From positions 124,001-188,000 of the forward strand of contig CAVZRL010000005.1 in the NCBI GenBank assembly GCA_963777775.1: a stretch of 64,000 bases of DNA, in the 5' to 3' direction. Position numbers and translations under genes: made by a program. The notes beneath the pieces are model-generated. The model saw nothing but the letters and a program-made list of their open reading frames with translations, was not told where the DNA came from and ran no database searches. This stretch comes from WHSW01 sp963777775. GTDB taxonomy: Bacteria > Actinomycetota > Thermoleophilia > Solirubrobacterales > 70-9. Below, piece by piece: positions 25,477-34,190 of the stretch (the first letter of the stretch is position 1; every line of letters starts with the position of its first letter).

Positions 25477-26181
25477 CTACTGCGGGTAGTAGGGAAGGTC
25501 CTTGCGGCCCTTGTAGAGGCTGTCCTCGACCGCCTGCTCGACGCTGCCCGGCCCGCGGAACCCGTAGCTGACACTCGCGACCGGTGCTCCGCCGTCGCTC
25601 AGGCGCCGCGGTTGCAGCACGACCAGCGCCGGAGTCCGATCGACGTCGACGCCGCGGGTGATCCGCGAGTAGTCGGCGATCTTCGGCGCCGGGACGACGA
25701 AGACGGCGGTGTCGCCGCGCGAACCCAGTCGCTTGACCGTCCGCTCGACGTCGCGATCCTCGATCCCCTTCCGATGCACGATCAAGAGCACGACAACGTC
25801 GCCGTCGGCGTAGGCCTTGACCACGTCGGCAGGCAGACCGGGCCCGGCGACGAACTCGCCCGCCGCCGCGGCCTCGGCGGCGGCCCCGGGCTCAGCGCCC
25901 GTCGGCGGGGAGGCCGTTTCCGCCGCGCCGGCCGGCGCGGGACTCGTGGCTTCGGCCGGGGCCGGGGCGGGCGTCACTGCCTCGGTCGCCGGCGGGCCCC
26001 CGGCCGCGACCTCGCCGCCCGCGGGAGCGGTGCTGCTCGCCGGCGCCGGCTCGCTCGGCACGGGCTCGGCGCCCCCATCGCGGTTGACGACCCTGGTGAA
26101 GAGCAGGAACGCAACCGCGAGCGTGAGGAGGCCGAGCGCCACCGCCTGGACGACGGGGTTGTTGTTGAGGGTGTCCCTCAC
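25477..26181 (-). CDS. Single-pass membrane protein with Ala/Pro linker and thioredoxin-like C-terminal domain
   Basis: 234 aa, GTG start. Residues about 12-32 form a membrane segment (AVALGLLTLAVAFLLFTRV), then about 85 residues of Ala/Pro/Thr/Glu linker, then a roughly 110-residue domain with GDVVVLLIVHRKGIEDRDVE, VDRTPALVVLQPRR and SYGFRGPGSVEQAVED. The pattern (strand, helix, strand with a cis-Pro-like TPALVV) resembles a thioredoxin fold without the CxxC motif, so no redox function is expected. The same linker-plus-anchor layout occurs in the pilO and pilN products of this window. Role unknown. It precedes mnmA by 47 bp. Confidence 0.75.
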   Translation of the reverse strand: MRDTLNNNPVVQAVALGLLTLAVAFLLFTRVVNRDGGAEPVPSEPAPASSTAPAGGEVAAGGPPATEAVTPAPAPAEATSPAPAGAAETASPPTGAEPGAAAEAAAAGEFVAGPGLPADVVKAYADGDVVVLLIVHRKGIEDRDVERTVKRLGSRGDTAVFVVPAPKIADYSRITRGVDVDRTPALVVLQPRRLSDGGAPVASVSYGFRGPGSVEQAVEDSLYKGRKDLPYYPQ

Positions 26182-26435
26182 GCCTGGGCTCCAGCGGCGC
26201 GAACGAAGAAAGGCCCCAACCTGCCATTACCGCTCTGCCTGTGAACCTGAATGAACAGGTGGGTGTCTGCCGGCGCTACCCGCAGGGCGCAACCGGACGC
26301 TGACTCCCAAGGCAATTGTGTTGGCTCACAAAATGAGCGGCTAGCGAACAAGTTCGAGCCTTGACAGACGTTAGCGGCCATCAGACCTCTAAGTCGGCCA
26401 CCGGCCCGCAAGCCTTGAGCGCCGAGCGCGCCGGG

Positions 26436-28229
26436 TCAGCGTTTGCGGACCTGAAGGCCGAGCTCGCGAAGCTGCTTCTCGTCGACCGGGGCCGGGGCGC
26501 CGGTCAGCGGGTCGGCCCCCGAGGCGGCCTTCGGGAACGCGATCGTGTCGCGGATCGACTCGGCGTGCAGGAGGCGCTGGACCAGCCGGTCGAGCCCGTA
26601 GGCGATCCCGCCGTGCGGCGGTGCCCCGTAGCGAAGCGCCTCGAGCAGGAAGCCGAACCGCTCCGCCGCCTCCTCGGCGCCGATCCCGATCAGCTCCAGG
26701 ACACGTTGCTGGAGCACCGGGTCGGAGATCCGGATCGAGCCGCCCCCCAGCTCCTGGCCGTTCCAGACCAGATCGTAGGCGCGCGCTCGCGCCTCGCCCG
26801 GACGCTGGGAGTCGAGCTCGCCCGCGGGCGCGGTGAACGGGTGGTGCAGCGGGTCCCAGCGCCGCTCCTCGGCGTTCCACTCGAACATCGGCCACTCGGT
26901 GATCCAGCAGAACTCCTCCGCCTCGGGGTCGATCAGCTGAAAGCGCTCGGCGAGCTCGATCCGAAGCTGGGCGAGCACCGAGCTCGCGGTCGCGGACTCG
27001 TCGGCGACGATCAGCAGCAGATCTCCCTCGGCGGCGGCGAAGCGCTCGTTGAGCGCCGCGAGCTCAGGCGCGGAGAGGAACTTCGCGGTCGGCGAACGCC
27101 ACCCCTCGCCCTCGCGAAACGCCCAGACCAGGCCCTTGGCGCCGAGCTCCTGGGCGCGGGAGATGAACCCGTCCAGGGCCGCGCGCGGCACCTCGCGGGC
27201 GCCGGCGTTGATCCCCTTGACCACCCCGCCCGCCTCGATCGCGCCGCGGAAGACCTTGAACTCGGTCGCCGCCAGCAGGTCGGTGAGCTCGACGAGCTCG
27301 AGGCCGAAGCGCAGGTCGGGCCGGTCGCTCCCGTAGCGGGCGATCGCGTCCTCGTAGGCCAGCCGCGGCAGCGGCAGCGAGAGCGCCGGCCCGCCGACCC
27401 GCTCGAAGACGGCCGCGAGCAGGCGCTCGTTGAGATCGAGCACGTCCTCGACCCCGACGAACGACATCTCGAGGTCGAGCTGGGTGAAGTCGGGCTGCCG
27501 GTCGGCGCGCTGGTCCTCGTCGCGAAAGCAGCGCGCGATCTGGAAGTAGCGCTCGAACCCCGCCACCATCAGGAGCTGCTTGAAGAGCTGCGGCGACTGC
27601 GGCAGCGCGTAGAAGGCGCCCGGTTCGCGCCGCGAGGGGACGAGGAAGTCCCGCGCGCCCTCGGGGGTCGAGCGGGAGAGCATCGGGGTCTCGATCTCGA
27701 GAAAGCCCTCGCCGACGAGGAAGTCGCGGATCGCCTTCGCGACCAGGTGGCGAAGCTCGATCGCCTCGCGCATCCGCTCGCGGCGCAGGTCCAGGTAGCG
27801 GTGACGAAGCCGCGCCTCTTCGCCGACCTCGCCCGAGAACCCCTCGACCGCGAACGGCGGCGTCTCGGCGCCGGCGAGTCGCCGCGCCTCCTCGACCCGA
27901 ACCTCGAACTCGCCGGTCGGCAGCTCAGGATTGACCGTCTCAGGGTCGCGGCCAACGACCGCGCCGGCGACGCTGATCACGTCCTCGGCCCGCAGCCGGT
28001 GCGAGAGCTCGAAAGCATCGCCGGCCTCGTCGGGATCGAAGACGAGCTGGACGAGCCCGGTGCGGTCGCGCAGGTCGATGAAGACGAGGCCGCCATGGTC
28101 GCGGCGCCGGTGCACCCAGCCGGCGACCCGGACCTCCGACCCGACCCGGTCGGCGAGCACCTGCCCGCACCAGGCATCGCGGTACTCGTTGGCGCGCAGG
28201 GCCGGCGGTTCGGGGGCGGGCGCGCTCAG
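26436..28229 (-). CDS. aspS: Aspartyl-tRNA synthetase, apparent CTG start
   Basis: 597 aa from CTG 28229. The anticodon-binding OB fold begins VRVAGWVHRRRDHGGLVFID; class II motifs are RHRYLDLRRERMREAIELRH, FYALPQSPQLFKQLLMVAG, ARCFRDEDQRADRQPDFTQL and GGIAYGLDRLVQRLL. Homologues start about 25 residues before AGWVHRRR, and here there is no ATG, GTG or TTG in that stretch; the first GTG would remove YRDAWCGQ. The codon overlapping the hisS stop is CTG (CTGA overlap), with GAGGAG exactly 5 bp upstream, the same arrangement as the ATGA and GTGA junctions elsewhere in the window. Whether it is the Asp-only or Asp/Asn type cannot be decided here. Confidence 0.95.
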   Translation of the reverse strand: MSAPAPEPPALRANEYRDAWCGQVLADRVGSEVRVAGWVHRRRDHGGLVFIDLRDRTGLVQLVFDPDEAGDAFELSHRLRAEDVISVAGAVVGRDPETVNPELPTGEFEVRVEEARRLAGAETPPFAVEGFSGEVGEEARLRHRYLDLRRERMREAIELRHLVAKAIRDFLVGEGFLEIETPMLSRSTPEGARDFLVPSRREPGAFYALPQSPQLFKQLLMVAGFERYFQIARCFRDEDQRADRQPDFTQLDLEMSFVGVEDVLDLNERLLAAVFERVGGPALSLPLPRLAYEDAIARYGSDRPDLRFGLELVELTDLLAATEFKVFRGAIEAGGVVKGINAGAREVPRAALDGFISRAQELGAKGLVWAFREGEGWRSPTAKFLSAPELAALNERFAAAEGDLLLIVADESATASSVLAQLRIELAERFQLIDPEAEEFCWITEWPMFEWNAEERRWDPLHHPFTAPAGELDSQRPGEARARAYDLVWNGQELGGGSIRISDPVLQQRVLELIGIGAEEAAERFGFLLEALRYGAPPHGGIAYGLDRLVQRLLHAESIRDTIAFPKAASGADPLTGAPAPVDEKQLRELGLQVRKR

Positions 28230-29455
28230 CGCAGCTCCTCGATCGCCCGGTCGAGCTCGATCGGGCGCTGCTCGCCGCTCTGCATGTCGCGAACCTGCGC
28301 CGACCCCGACTCGTCGAGCACGATCGCCGCCCGGGCGCCGACCCGGTCCGCCTGCTTCATCTGACCCTTGAGCGAACGCCCGGCGAGGTCGAGCTCCGCT
28401 CGGATCCCGGCCCGGCGCAACTCGCCGACGAGCAGGAAGGCCCGCTCGCGATGCTCGTCGGGGGCGGCGACGAAGACGTCGGCCCCCGGTTGCGGCGCGG
28501 GCTCGTCGAGCGCCAGCAGGATCCGCTCCACTCCGGCCGCCCAGCCGCAACCCGCCGCCGCCGGCCCGCCGAGCGCCTCGACCAGGCCGTCGTAGCGCCC
28601 GCCGCCGCCGAGCGCCGCCTGGGCGCCGAGACGCCCGGACTCGAACTCGAACACGGTCCGGGTGTAGTAGTCCAGCCCGCGGACCAGGGTGCCGTCGAGC
28701 TCGTAGTCGACCCCGGCGTGATCGAGCAGCCGCCTGACCTCGCCGAAGTGCTCGGCGTCGGCTTCGTCGAGGCGCTCGAGCATCGTCGGCGCCGCGGCCA
28801 TCACCGCGCGGGTGTCCTCGTCGTCGGAGTCGAAGGCGCGCATCGGGTTGTCGTCGATCCGCTCGTGGACCTCGGGCGCCAGCTCTGACTCGTGGGCGCG
28901 CAGGTACTCGCGCAACTCGTCGCGGTAGGCGGCACGCGACCCGGGACTGCCGAGGCTCGAGAGCCGCAGACGCATTTCGGCCACCCCGAGCCCGCCGAGG
29001 AGGTCGTCGAGCAGCACGATCAGCTCGGCGTCGACCAGCGGCGAGTCCGAGCCGATCGCCTCGGCGCCGACCTGGTTGAACTGGCGGAACCGCCCCGCCT
29101 GCGGGCGCTCGTGGCGAAAGAACGGGCCCGCGTACCAGAGCCGGACCGGCTGGGCGAGGGCGTGCATCCCGTGCTCGACGTAGGCGCGCACGATCGACGC
29201 CGTGCCCTCCGGGCGCAGGGTGAGCTCGCGCCCGCCCTGGTCGGTGAAGCTGAACATCTCCTTGCGGACGATGTCGGTCGCCTGCCCGACCCCGCGCGCG
29301 AACAGCTCGGTGTCCTCGAAGGCCGGGGTCTCGATCCGGCCGTAGCCGGCGCGCTCGAGCAGCTCGCGCGCCCGCTCCTCGACCCGAGCGCGCTCGGCCG
29401 CCTCCGCGGGCAGGACGTCGAACGTCCCCCGCGAGGCCTGGAACTTGGCGCTCAT
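28226..29455 (-). CDS. hisS: Histidyl-tRNA synthetase
   Basis: 409 aa. Class II synthetase: N-terminal ASRGTFDVLPAEAAERAR, motif 1 GYGRIETPAFEDTELF, motif 2 FRHERPQAGRFRQFNQVG, and the His-specific LVRGLDYYTRTVFEFES. Motif 3 is QAALGGGGRYDGLVEAL. The C-terminal anticodon domain (ADVFVAAPDEHRERAFLLVG) is complete. Forms Hi-tRNA synthesis with the usual hisS-aspS gene pair; hisS stops 4 bp inside aspS. ATG start. Confidence 0.98.
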   Translation of the reverse strand: MSAKFQASRGTFDVLPAEAAERARVEERARELLERAGYGRIETPAFEDTELFARGVGQATDIVRKEMFSFTDQGGRELTLRPEGTASIVRAYVEHGMHALAQPVRLWYAGPFFRHERPQAGRFRQFNQVGAEAIGSDSPLVDAELIVLLDDLLGGLGVAEMRLRLSSLGSPGSRAAYRDELREYLRAHESELAPEVHERIDDNPMRAFDSDDEDTRAVMAAAPTMLERLDEADAEHFGEVRRLLDHAGVDYELDGTLVRGLDYYTRTVFEFESGRLGAQAALGGGGRYDGLVEALGGPAAAGCGWAAGVERILLALDEPAPQPGADVFVAAPDEHRERAFLLVGELRRAGIRAELDLAGRSLKGQMKQADRVGARAAIVLDESGSAQVRDMQSGEQRPIELDRAIEELR

Positions 29456-29465
29456 CGCGAAGAAC

Positions 29466-30104
29466 CTACTCGGCGCGAAGCTCGGCCAGAAACGGGTTCG
29501 TCGCGCGTTCGGCCCCCAGCGTCGTGATCCCCATGTGTCCGGGATAGACGGTGGTCTCGTCCGGAAAGCCCTCGGCGAGCCCGCGCAGGGTCCGCAGCAG
29601 GGTCGGACCGTCGCCGCCGGGCAGGTCGACGCGCCCGACCGAGCCCTGGAACAGGACGTCGCCGGAGAAGAGCGCCTGCTCGGCCGGGACCGAGTAGGTC
29701 ACGTGGCCGGGGCTGTGGCCAGGCGTGTGGACGACGTCGATCCCGAGGCCCGCAAGCTCGAGCCGCTCGCCGCCGGCGACGGTCTCGTCGGCGTCATAGC
29801 TCTCGTAGGGACCGAACCCGGGCGGCACCCAGGCCATCACGTCGGCGAGCACCGGCACCTCGAGCTCGGGGCAGTAGACAGGCGCTCCGGTGGCGGCGGC
29901 CACCGGAGCCACCGCGCCGATGTGATCGAAGTGCGTGTGGGTGAGCAGGATCGCCTCGACCCCGATCCCGAGCTCCTTGGCGGCGGCGAGGATGCGCTCG
30001 GGCTCGTCGCCGGGATCGACGATCAGGCCCGTTTGCGAGCCCTCGGGCCGAATCAGGAAGCAGTTCTCGGCCACCGGGCCGACCGTCAGGCAGCGAACCT
30101 CCAT
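29466..30104 (-). CDS. MBL-fold hydrolase, glyoxalase II-like
   Basis: 212 aa. The binuclear metal site is LTHTHFDHIGAV, followed by HTPGHSPGHVTY (His), LFSGDVLFQGSVGRVDLPGG (bridging Asp) and VYPGHMGITTLG (His). This is the hydroxyacylglutathione hydrolase-like subfamily that accompanies hisS/aspS in many actinobacteria and clostridia. Actinobacteria mostly use mycothiol instead of glutathione, so the substrate is uncertain (a thioester is likely). An upstream TTG at 30110 is a less likely start. It precedes hisS by 10 bp in the same operon. Confidence 0.9.
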   Translation of the reverse strand: MEVRCLTVGPVAENCFLIRPEGSQTGLIVDPGDEPERILAAAKELGIGVEAILLTHTHFDHIGAVAPVAAATGAPVYCPELEVPVLADVMAWVPPGFGPYESYDADETVAGGERLELAGLGIDVVHTPGHSPGHVTYSVPAEQALFSGDVLFQGSVGRVDLPGGDGPTLLRTLRGLAEGFPDETTVYPGHMGITTLGAERATNPFLAELRAE

Positions 30105-30114
30105 CGGCAAGCGG

Positions 30115-30474
30115 CTAGCGCGACGCCTTGGCCTGGCGCTCGCGGGCGCGGCGGCGGTTGTAGAAGAAGCGGTCGACGTAGTAGCCGAGCGGCACGTACA
30201 TCGCCAGCATCACGAGCGAGAGAAACAGGCCCGCGCCGAACGTGCGCCCGAACGCGGCCACCATCAGGATCAGGAAGATCGCGGCGCCGAACAGCCCGCG
30301 CAGGAAGGCCGAGCGCCAGCTCGGCGGGCGCTCCCTGGTGGCGCTCGAGCGCCGCTTGGCCTGCGCCCGGGCCTCGTCGCGGGATCGAGGACGCCCGCGC
30401 CGGCCGCGGTTGTCGATCCTGCCGGTCTGGGTGCCGCGATGCTTGCGCCGTCGCTTGCGCCTGGTCTGCGCCAT
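30115..30474 (-). CDS. Small basic membrane protein
   Basis: 119 aa. The first 50 residues are very basic (RRKRRRKHRG, RGRRGRPRSRDEARAQAKRR), then two membrane segments (about 55-75 and 80-100), then a basic tail. It probably sits in the membrane with both ends inside, and the charged ends could contact nucleic acid or phospholipid. Similar basic-tailed proteins are common next to translation genes in this group. No function is known to me. It lies 4-13 bp from both neighbours, so it is part of the operon. Confidence 0.75.
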   Translation of the reverse strand: MAQTRRKRRRKHRGTQTGRIDNRGRRGRPRSRDEARAQAKRRSSATRERPPSWRSAFLRGLFGAAIFLILMVAAFGRTFGAGLFLSLVMLAMYVPLGYYVDRFFYNRRRARERQAKASR

Positions 30475-30486
30475 CGTCCGGGCAGG

Positions 30487-31368
30487 CTACCGGTCCGCGG
30501 GCTCGCCGAGCCGGTTCTCGAGCACGTGCCGGGCCGGGTCGAAGCCGCGCAGCGGCACGTCCGTGGGCAGCTTGCGCAGCGACCCCGCCGGGACCAGCCC
30601 GACCACCTCGGCGGCGACCGGCCGGGCACCGTGCTCGGCGGCGAGCAGGCGCACCCGCTCGATCACCGCGCCGAGCGGGACCGCGATCGGGTCGTGCACG
30701 TTGGTCGAGACCTGGGCTCGGTCGCCGAGGTCGACGCCGATCGCGCGCACGCCGCCGAGCCCGCCGCCGGACTCGCGCAGCCCGGCGGCGACCGCGACGG
30801 CGACCGCGGTCTCGGCGGTGTCGAGCTCGACGTTGAAGGCGGCGAGCGGCGGGCGGGCGGTGACCAGGGTCGCGCCGGCGGTCGGGTGCGGCTCGGCGGG
30901 CCCGAAGTCCGCCCGCAGCTCGCCCGAGCTCATCCGCTCGGCGAGCGCCGCGCTGCCGCCGCGGCGAAAGAAGGCGCGCTCGGCGCGGCGCGGGTCGGAG
31001 GCCAGCTCGCCGTACAGGAACACGGGCACGCCGATGTCGCCGATCGCCAGCGCCGCCTCGAGCGCCAGCTCGCGGGCCAGCGGCCGGGCCTCCTCGCCGA
31101 GCCAGACCACCGGGCAGACGTCGAGCGCCCCGATCCGTGGGTGCTCGCCGTGCTGGGCACCGATGTCGATCTGCTCCACGCAGGCCCGGGCGCCGTCGAG
31201 CAGCGCCCCGACCAGGTGGCGCGGCGCGGCGCTCAGCGTGAGCACGGTGCGGTTGTGGATCGCGTCGGTGTGGCGGTCAAGCACCGCGGCCGAGGCGAAG
31301 GCCGCCGCGATCGCGGCGATTGCCGCCTCGTCGCGCCCCTCGGAGAAGTTCGGGACCGCGAGCGCCAT
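30487..31368 (-). CDS. ftcD: Glutamate formimidoyltransferase
   Basis: 293 aa. The N-terminal subdomain has VPNFSEGRDEAAIAAIAAAF, the family hallmark; catalytic His is in IDIGAQHGEHPRIGALDVCP, and the C-terminal subdomain contains NVHDPIAVPLGAVIERVR. The enzyme transfers the formimino group from formiminoglutamate to tetrahydrofolate in histidine breakdown; the cyclodeaminase half found in vertebrate FTCD is absent, as in many bacteria. No other hut genes are visible, so its role may be folate one-carbon supply instead. Confidence 0.9.
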   Translation of the reverse strand: MALAVPNFSEGRDEAAIAAIAAAFASAAVLDRHTDAIHNRTVLTLSAAPRHLVGALLDGARACVEQIDIGAQHGEHPRIGALDVCPVVWLGEEARPLARELALEAALAIGDIGVPVFLYGELASDPRRAERAFFRRGGSAALAERMSSGELRADFGPAEPHPTAGATLVTARPPLAAFNVELDTAETAVAVAVAAGLRESGGGLGGVRAIGVDLGDRAQVSTNVHDPIAVPLGAVIERVRLLAAEHGARPVAAEVVGLVPAGSLRKLPTDVPLRGFDPARHVLENRLGEPADR

Positions 31369-31376
31369 CGAGGCGG

Positions 31377-32333
31377 TCAGCCCCCGACCAGCAGCTCGCC
31401 GGCGCGGACCAGCGGCTCGCCGTCGACGCTGACGTCGGGGCGCAGGACCACGCAGTCGAGGTGGATCGGGACCTGGACCGTGCCCCCGATCGCCGCCGAG
31501 GCGCCGAAGGCGACGTGGCAGCTGCCGAGGATCTTCTCGTCCTCGAGCAGGTTGCCGGTCAGGGTCGCGCGCTCGTTGGTCCCAATCCCGAGCTCGGCGA
31601 CGTTGGTGCCGGCCTCGCCATGCTCGGTCAAGAGCTCCAGCAGCCGTTCTCCCTGGGGACCGCTCGCCGCGACCAGGTGCCCGGACTCGACCGTGAGCTC
31701 GATCGGCTCGGCGACAGCGCCGAGGGCGGCGATCGTCCCGTCGACGACCAAGGTCCCGTGCGAGCTGCCCTCGATCGGGGCGATGAACCCCTCGCCGCAG
31801 GGCAGGTTTCCGAACGCCCCCGGCGCGCTCAGCTCGCCGGCATCGGCGATCGCCTCGCGCCCGCCGAGCTCGAGCCGCAGGTCGGAGCCGTTAGCGCAGG
31901 TGATCTGCGCCTCCCGGCCGGCGCTGAGCAGGTCCGCGATCGCGCCGCCCTTGCGGCGCAGGCCCTCCATGTCGGCACTCATCACCCGGGCGAGCATCTC
32001 CTCGGTGGCACCGGGCAGGGTCGCGATCCGGACCCCGGCCTCGGTCGCGGCACGCCGGGCGGCGGTGTGGGAGAGCGACTGCACGGTCGGCGCCAGGACG
32101 ACGTCGGCGGCGCCCATCGCGGCGGCGACGCTTGCCGGCGGCTCGGCGGCGTGCGAGGCCCGCTCGGCGATCAGGCAAAGCACGCCATCGGCTCCGGCGC
32201 GCCCAGCCTCGGCGCGCAGGCGCTCGCCGAGCCCGATCGTCGCCGGGTTGCAGACGACGACCAGCTCCTCGCCCCGGGCCAGGCCCATGCACTCGCGCAC
32301 GACCGCGCTCACCGCGCGCTCCAGGTCGCCCAT
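31377..32333 (-). CDS. Leucyl aminopeptidase-like metallopeptidase (M29-like)
   Basis: 318 aa from ATG 32333, preferred over the upstream GTG 32369 because the family begins near GDLERAVSAVVRECM. Conserved features include LPCGEGFIAPIEGSSHGTLV (Glu and other metal ligands) and GIGTNERATLTGNLLEDEKI with GSCHVAFGASAAIGG near the C-terminus. These match the M29/AmpS-type leucyl aminopeptidases annotated in many actinobacteria. Cytoplasmic exopeptidase is expected. It heads the operon that runs down to hisS and aspS, 8 bp before ftcD. Confidence 0.8.
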   Translation of the reverse strand: MGDLERAVSAVVRECMGLARGEELVVVCNPATIGLGERLRAEAGRAGADGVLCLIAERASHAAEPPASVAAAMGAADVVLAPTVQSLSHTAARRAATEAGVRIATLPGATEEMLARVMSADMEGLRRKGGAIADLLSAGREAQITCANGSDLRLELGGREAIADAGELSAPGAFGNLPCGEGFIAPIEGSSHGTLVVDGTIAALGAVAEPIELTVESGHLVAASGPQGERLLELLTEHGEAGTNVAELGIGTNERATLTGNLLEDEKILGSCHVAFGASAAIGGTVQVPIHLDCVVLRPDVSVDGEPLVRAGELLVGG

Positions 32334-32465
32334 CGGCGCCCAGGCTACCCGCCGTCCGGGGCGCCGCACCTTCGCGGGTCGGCACGTGTTGGCGCACAGG
32401 ATGAGGGAACTCGATTAGAGTTGCCCGCAAGCAGGGACAATGACTTGATCAGAGGGAGTTCGAGG

Positions 32466-33803
32466 ATGCGAGTAGGTCTTGGGGTCCGCGCCGGCATCGG
32501 GGCGTTGGCGCTGGTCGCCGGAATGGCGCTCGCCGGCCCGGCGGTCGCAAAGCAGAAGGGCGAGACGCTCACCGTCTGCAAGCAGGGCTGCAAGTACAAG
32601 AAGATCCAGAAGGCCGTCGACGCGTCGGGCAAGAACGACACGATCAAGGTCAAGCCGGGGACCTACAAGGAAGAGGTCCTGGTCGACGGCAAGAAGCACA
32701 ACGGGCTGACGATCAAGGGGACGAAGAGCAACCCGAAGAAGGTCGTGCTGAGCGGCCGCGCGAGCTTCAACAACGGGATCGAGGGCGCCAACGTCAACGG
32801 CCTGCGCCTGCTCAACTTCACGGTCAAGAACTACGCCGCGAACGGGGTCTTCCTGCAGCAGTGCAAGGACTACCTGATGAAGAACCTGGTTGCGAGCTTC
32901 AACCGCTCCTACGGGCTGTTCGCCTTCGACTGCGTCGGCGGACGGATCACCAAGTCCGTCGGTAAGGGCCACGGGGACTCGGCGTTCTACATCGGCGCGA
33001 CCCCGTTCCAGGACAAGCCGAAGTGGACCAGCCTCGACCACCTCGAGGCGTACAAGAACGTGCTCGGCTTCTCAGGCACGAACGCGAAGTACGTGAAGAT
33101 CACCAAGTCCGACTACTACAACAACGGGGCCGGGATCGTGCCGAACACGCTCGATTCCGAGCCCTATGAGCCGAGCGGGAACGGGATCATCGAGAACAAC
33201 AACATCTTCTGGAACAACTTCAACTACTTCCTGCCGCTCTCGCCGGTGCCGACCGTCTCCGACGGCCTGGGCCAGGTTGGCGACGCGACGATCAACTACC
33301 CGACCGGCGTCGGCATCATTCTGTTCGGGTCGGATGGTTGGGTGACCCAGAACAACGAGATCTTCGGCAACTACAAGTGGGGATCGTCGGCGTTCTCGGA
33401 TCCGTTCAACGAGGGCGACAACGCGATCAGCAGGAACAACCAGTTCCTCAACAACGTCAATGGGCGCGGCGGCACCGACACCAACGGGGTCGACTTCTTC
33501 GTCGACGGCTCGGGCAGCGGCAACTGCTTCCAGGGCAACAACAGCTCGACTTTCCAGCCGAGTGGGCCCGGGGGAGCGTCGACGGCGAGCCTCTACCCAA
33601 CCTGTCCCGCTCCTGCGCCACCGGCCTCGGGCACCGGGACGAGCTTCGGCGATCCGGACCTGCAGCTCAACCAGCTGCTCAACTACGTCGCGTCAGACCC
33701 ACCCGAGACCATGCAGTGCTCGTGGAGCGCGCATCCGCATCCTCCGTTCGAGGACTTCGAGCCCTACGAGGTCCCGGGCTTCGATCCGGCGGTGTGCCCG
33801 TGA
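32466..33803 (+). CDS. Secreted right-handed beta-helix (NosD-like) protein
   Basis: 445 aa; ATG chosen because GAGGGAGTTCGAGG precedes it and a clear signal peptide follows (residues 1-28, ending PAVA). The mature N-terminus TLTVCKQGCKYKKIQKAVDA with DTIKVKPGTYKEEVLVDG is the usual start of pectate-lyase-like parallel beta-helix proteins. Asn-rich rungs follow (NNIFWNNFNYFL, NNEIFGNYKW, NNQFLNNVNG). In nos operons the beta-helix protein NosD helps mature the copper centre of N2O reductase. Here the three following genes are copper proteins, so a copper-assembly or surface scaffold role is possible. Overlaps the next gene by GTGA. Confidence 0.85.
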   Translation: MRVGLGVRAGIGALALVAGMALAGPAVAKQKGETLTVCKQGCKYKKIQKAVDASGKNDTIKVKPGTYKEEVLVDGKKHNGLTIKGTKSNPKKVVLSGRASFNNGIEGANVNGLRLLNFTVKNYAANGVFLQQCKDYLMKNLVASFNRSYGLFAFDCVGGRITKSVGKGHGDSAFYIGATPFQDKPKWTSLDHLEAYKNVLGFSGTNAKYVKITKSDYYNNGAGIVPNTLDSEPYEPSGNGIIENNNIFWNNFNYFLPLSPVPTVSDGLGQVGDATINYPTGVGIILFGSDGWVTQNNEIFGNYKWGSSAFSDPFNEGDNAISRNNQFLNNVNGRGGTDTNGVDFFVDGSGSGNCFQGNNSSTFQPSGPGGASTASLYPTCPAPAPPASGTGTSFGDPDLQLNQLLNYVASDPPETMQCSWSAHPHPPFEDFEPYEVPGFDPAVCP

Positions 33804-34183
33804 GCCGCGCCAGGCTCTGCGCCGCCACTCTGGCCACGGTCGCCTTCGCAGCCGTGGTCGGCGCCGCAGGGGCCCCAGCGGAGCCCGCTCAGCGCGCGAC
33901 GCCGAAGGTGACAGTCGCCGACGACTTCTTCGCCCCCGACTTCGTCAAGGTCAAGAAGGGCAAGAAGGTCAACTTCGTCTGGGATGACCTGAATGCCAAC
34001 CCGCACAACGTCACCCTCGGCTCGACCAAGCCGAACGGGGTCAAGAAGAGCGATTTCAAGTCGCGCACGGGGGCGGTCAACCTCGACTTCAAGCCCAAGT
34101 TCAAGAAGGCCGGCAAGTACGGGTTCGTCTGCACCATTCATCGCACGGTGATGAAGATGACCGTGCAGGTGAAGAAGAACTAG
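33800..34183 (+). CDS. Exported plastocyanin/azurin-like cupredoxin
   Basis: 127 aa, GTG start overlapping the preceding stop. Signal peptide residues 1-29 (ATLATVAFAAVVGAAGAPA). The domain VTVADDFFAPDFVKVKKGKK and WDDLNANPHNVTLG supplies the first Cu ligand His; the C-terminal FVCTIHRTVMKMTVQV supplies Cys, His and Met of a type 1 blue copper site. It is likely an electron carrier to the multicopper oxidase that starts 7 bp downstream. Lys-rich surface (VKKGKKVNF, VKKSDFKSR) suggests docking to an acidic partner. Confidence 0.92.
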   Translation: MSRARLCAATLATVAFAAVVGAAGAPAEPAQRATPKVTVADDFFAPDFVKVKKGKKVNFVWDDLNANPHNVTLGSTKPNGVKKSDFKSRTGAVNLDFKPKFKKAGKYGFVCTIHRTVMKMTVQVKKN

Positions 34184-34190
34184 GGCGGCG

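Noticed and set aside
31320..32465. Long plus-strand extension of the beta-helix protein frame
   Set aside because: It overlaps the aminopeptidase on the other strand; the signal peptide and ribosome site fix the start at 32466.
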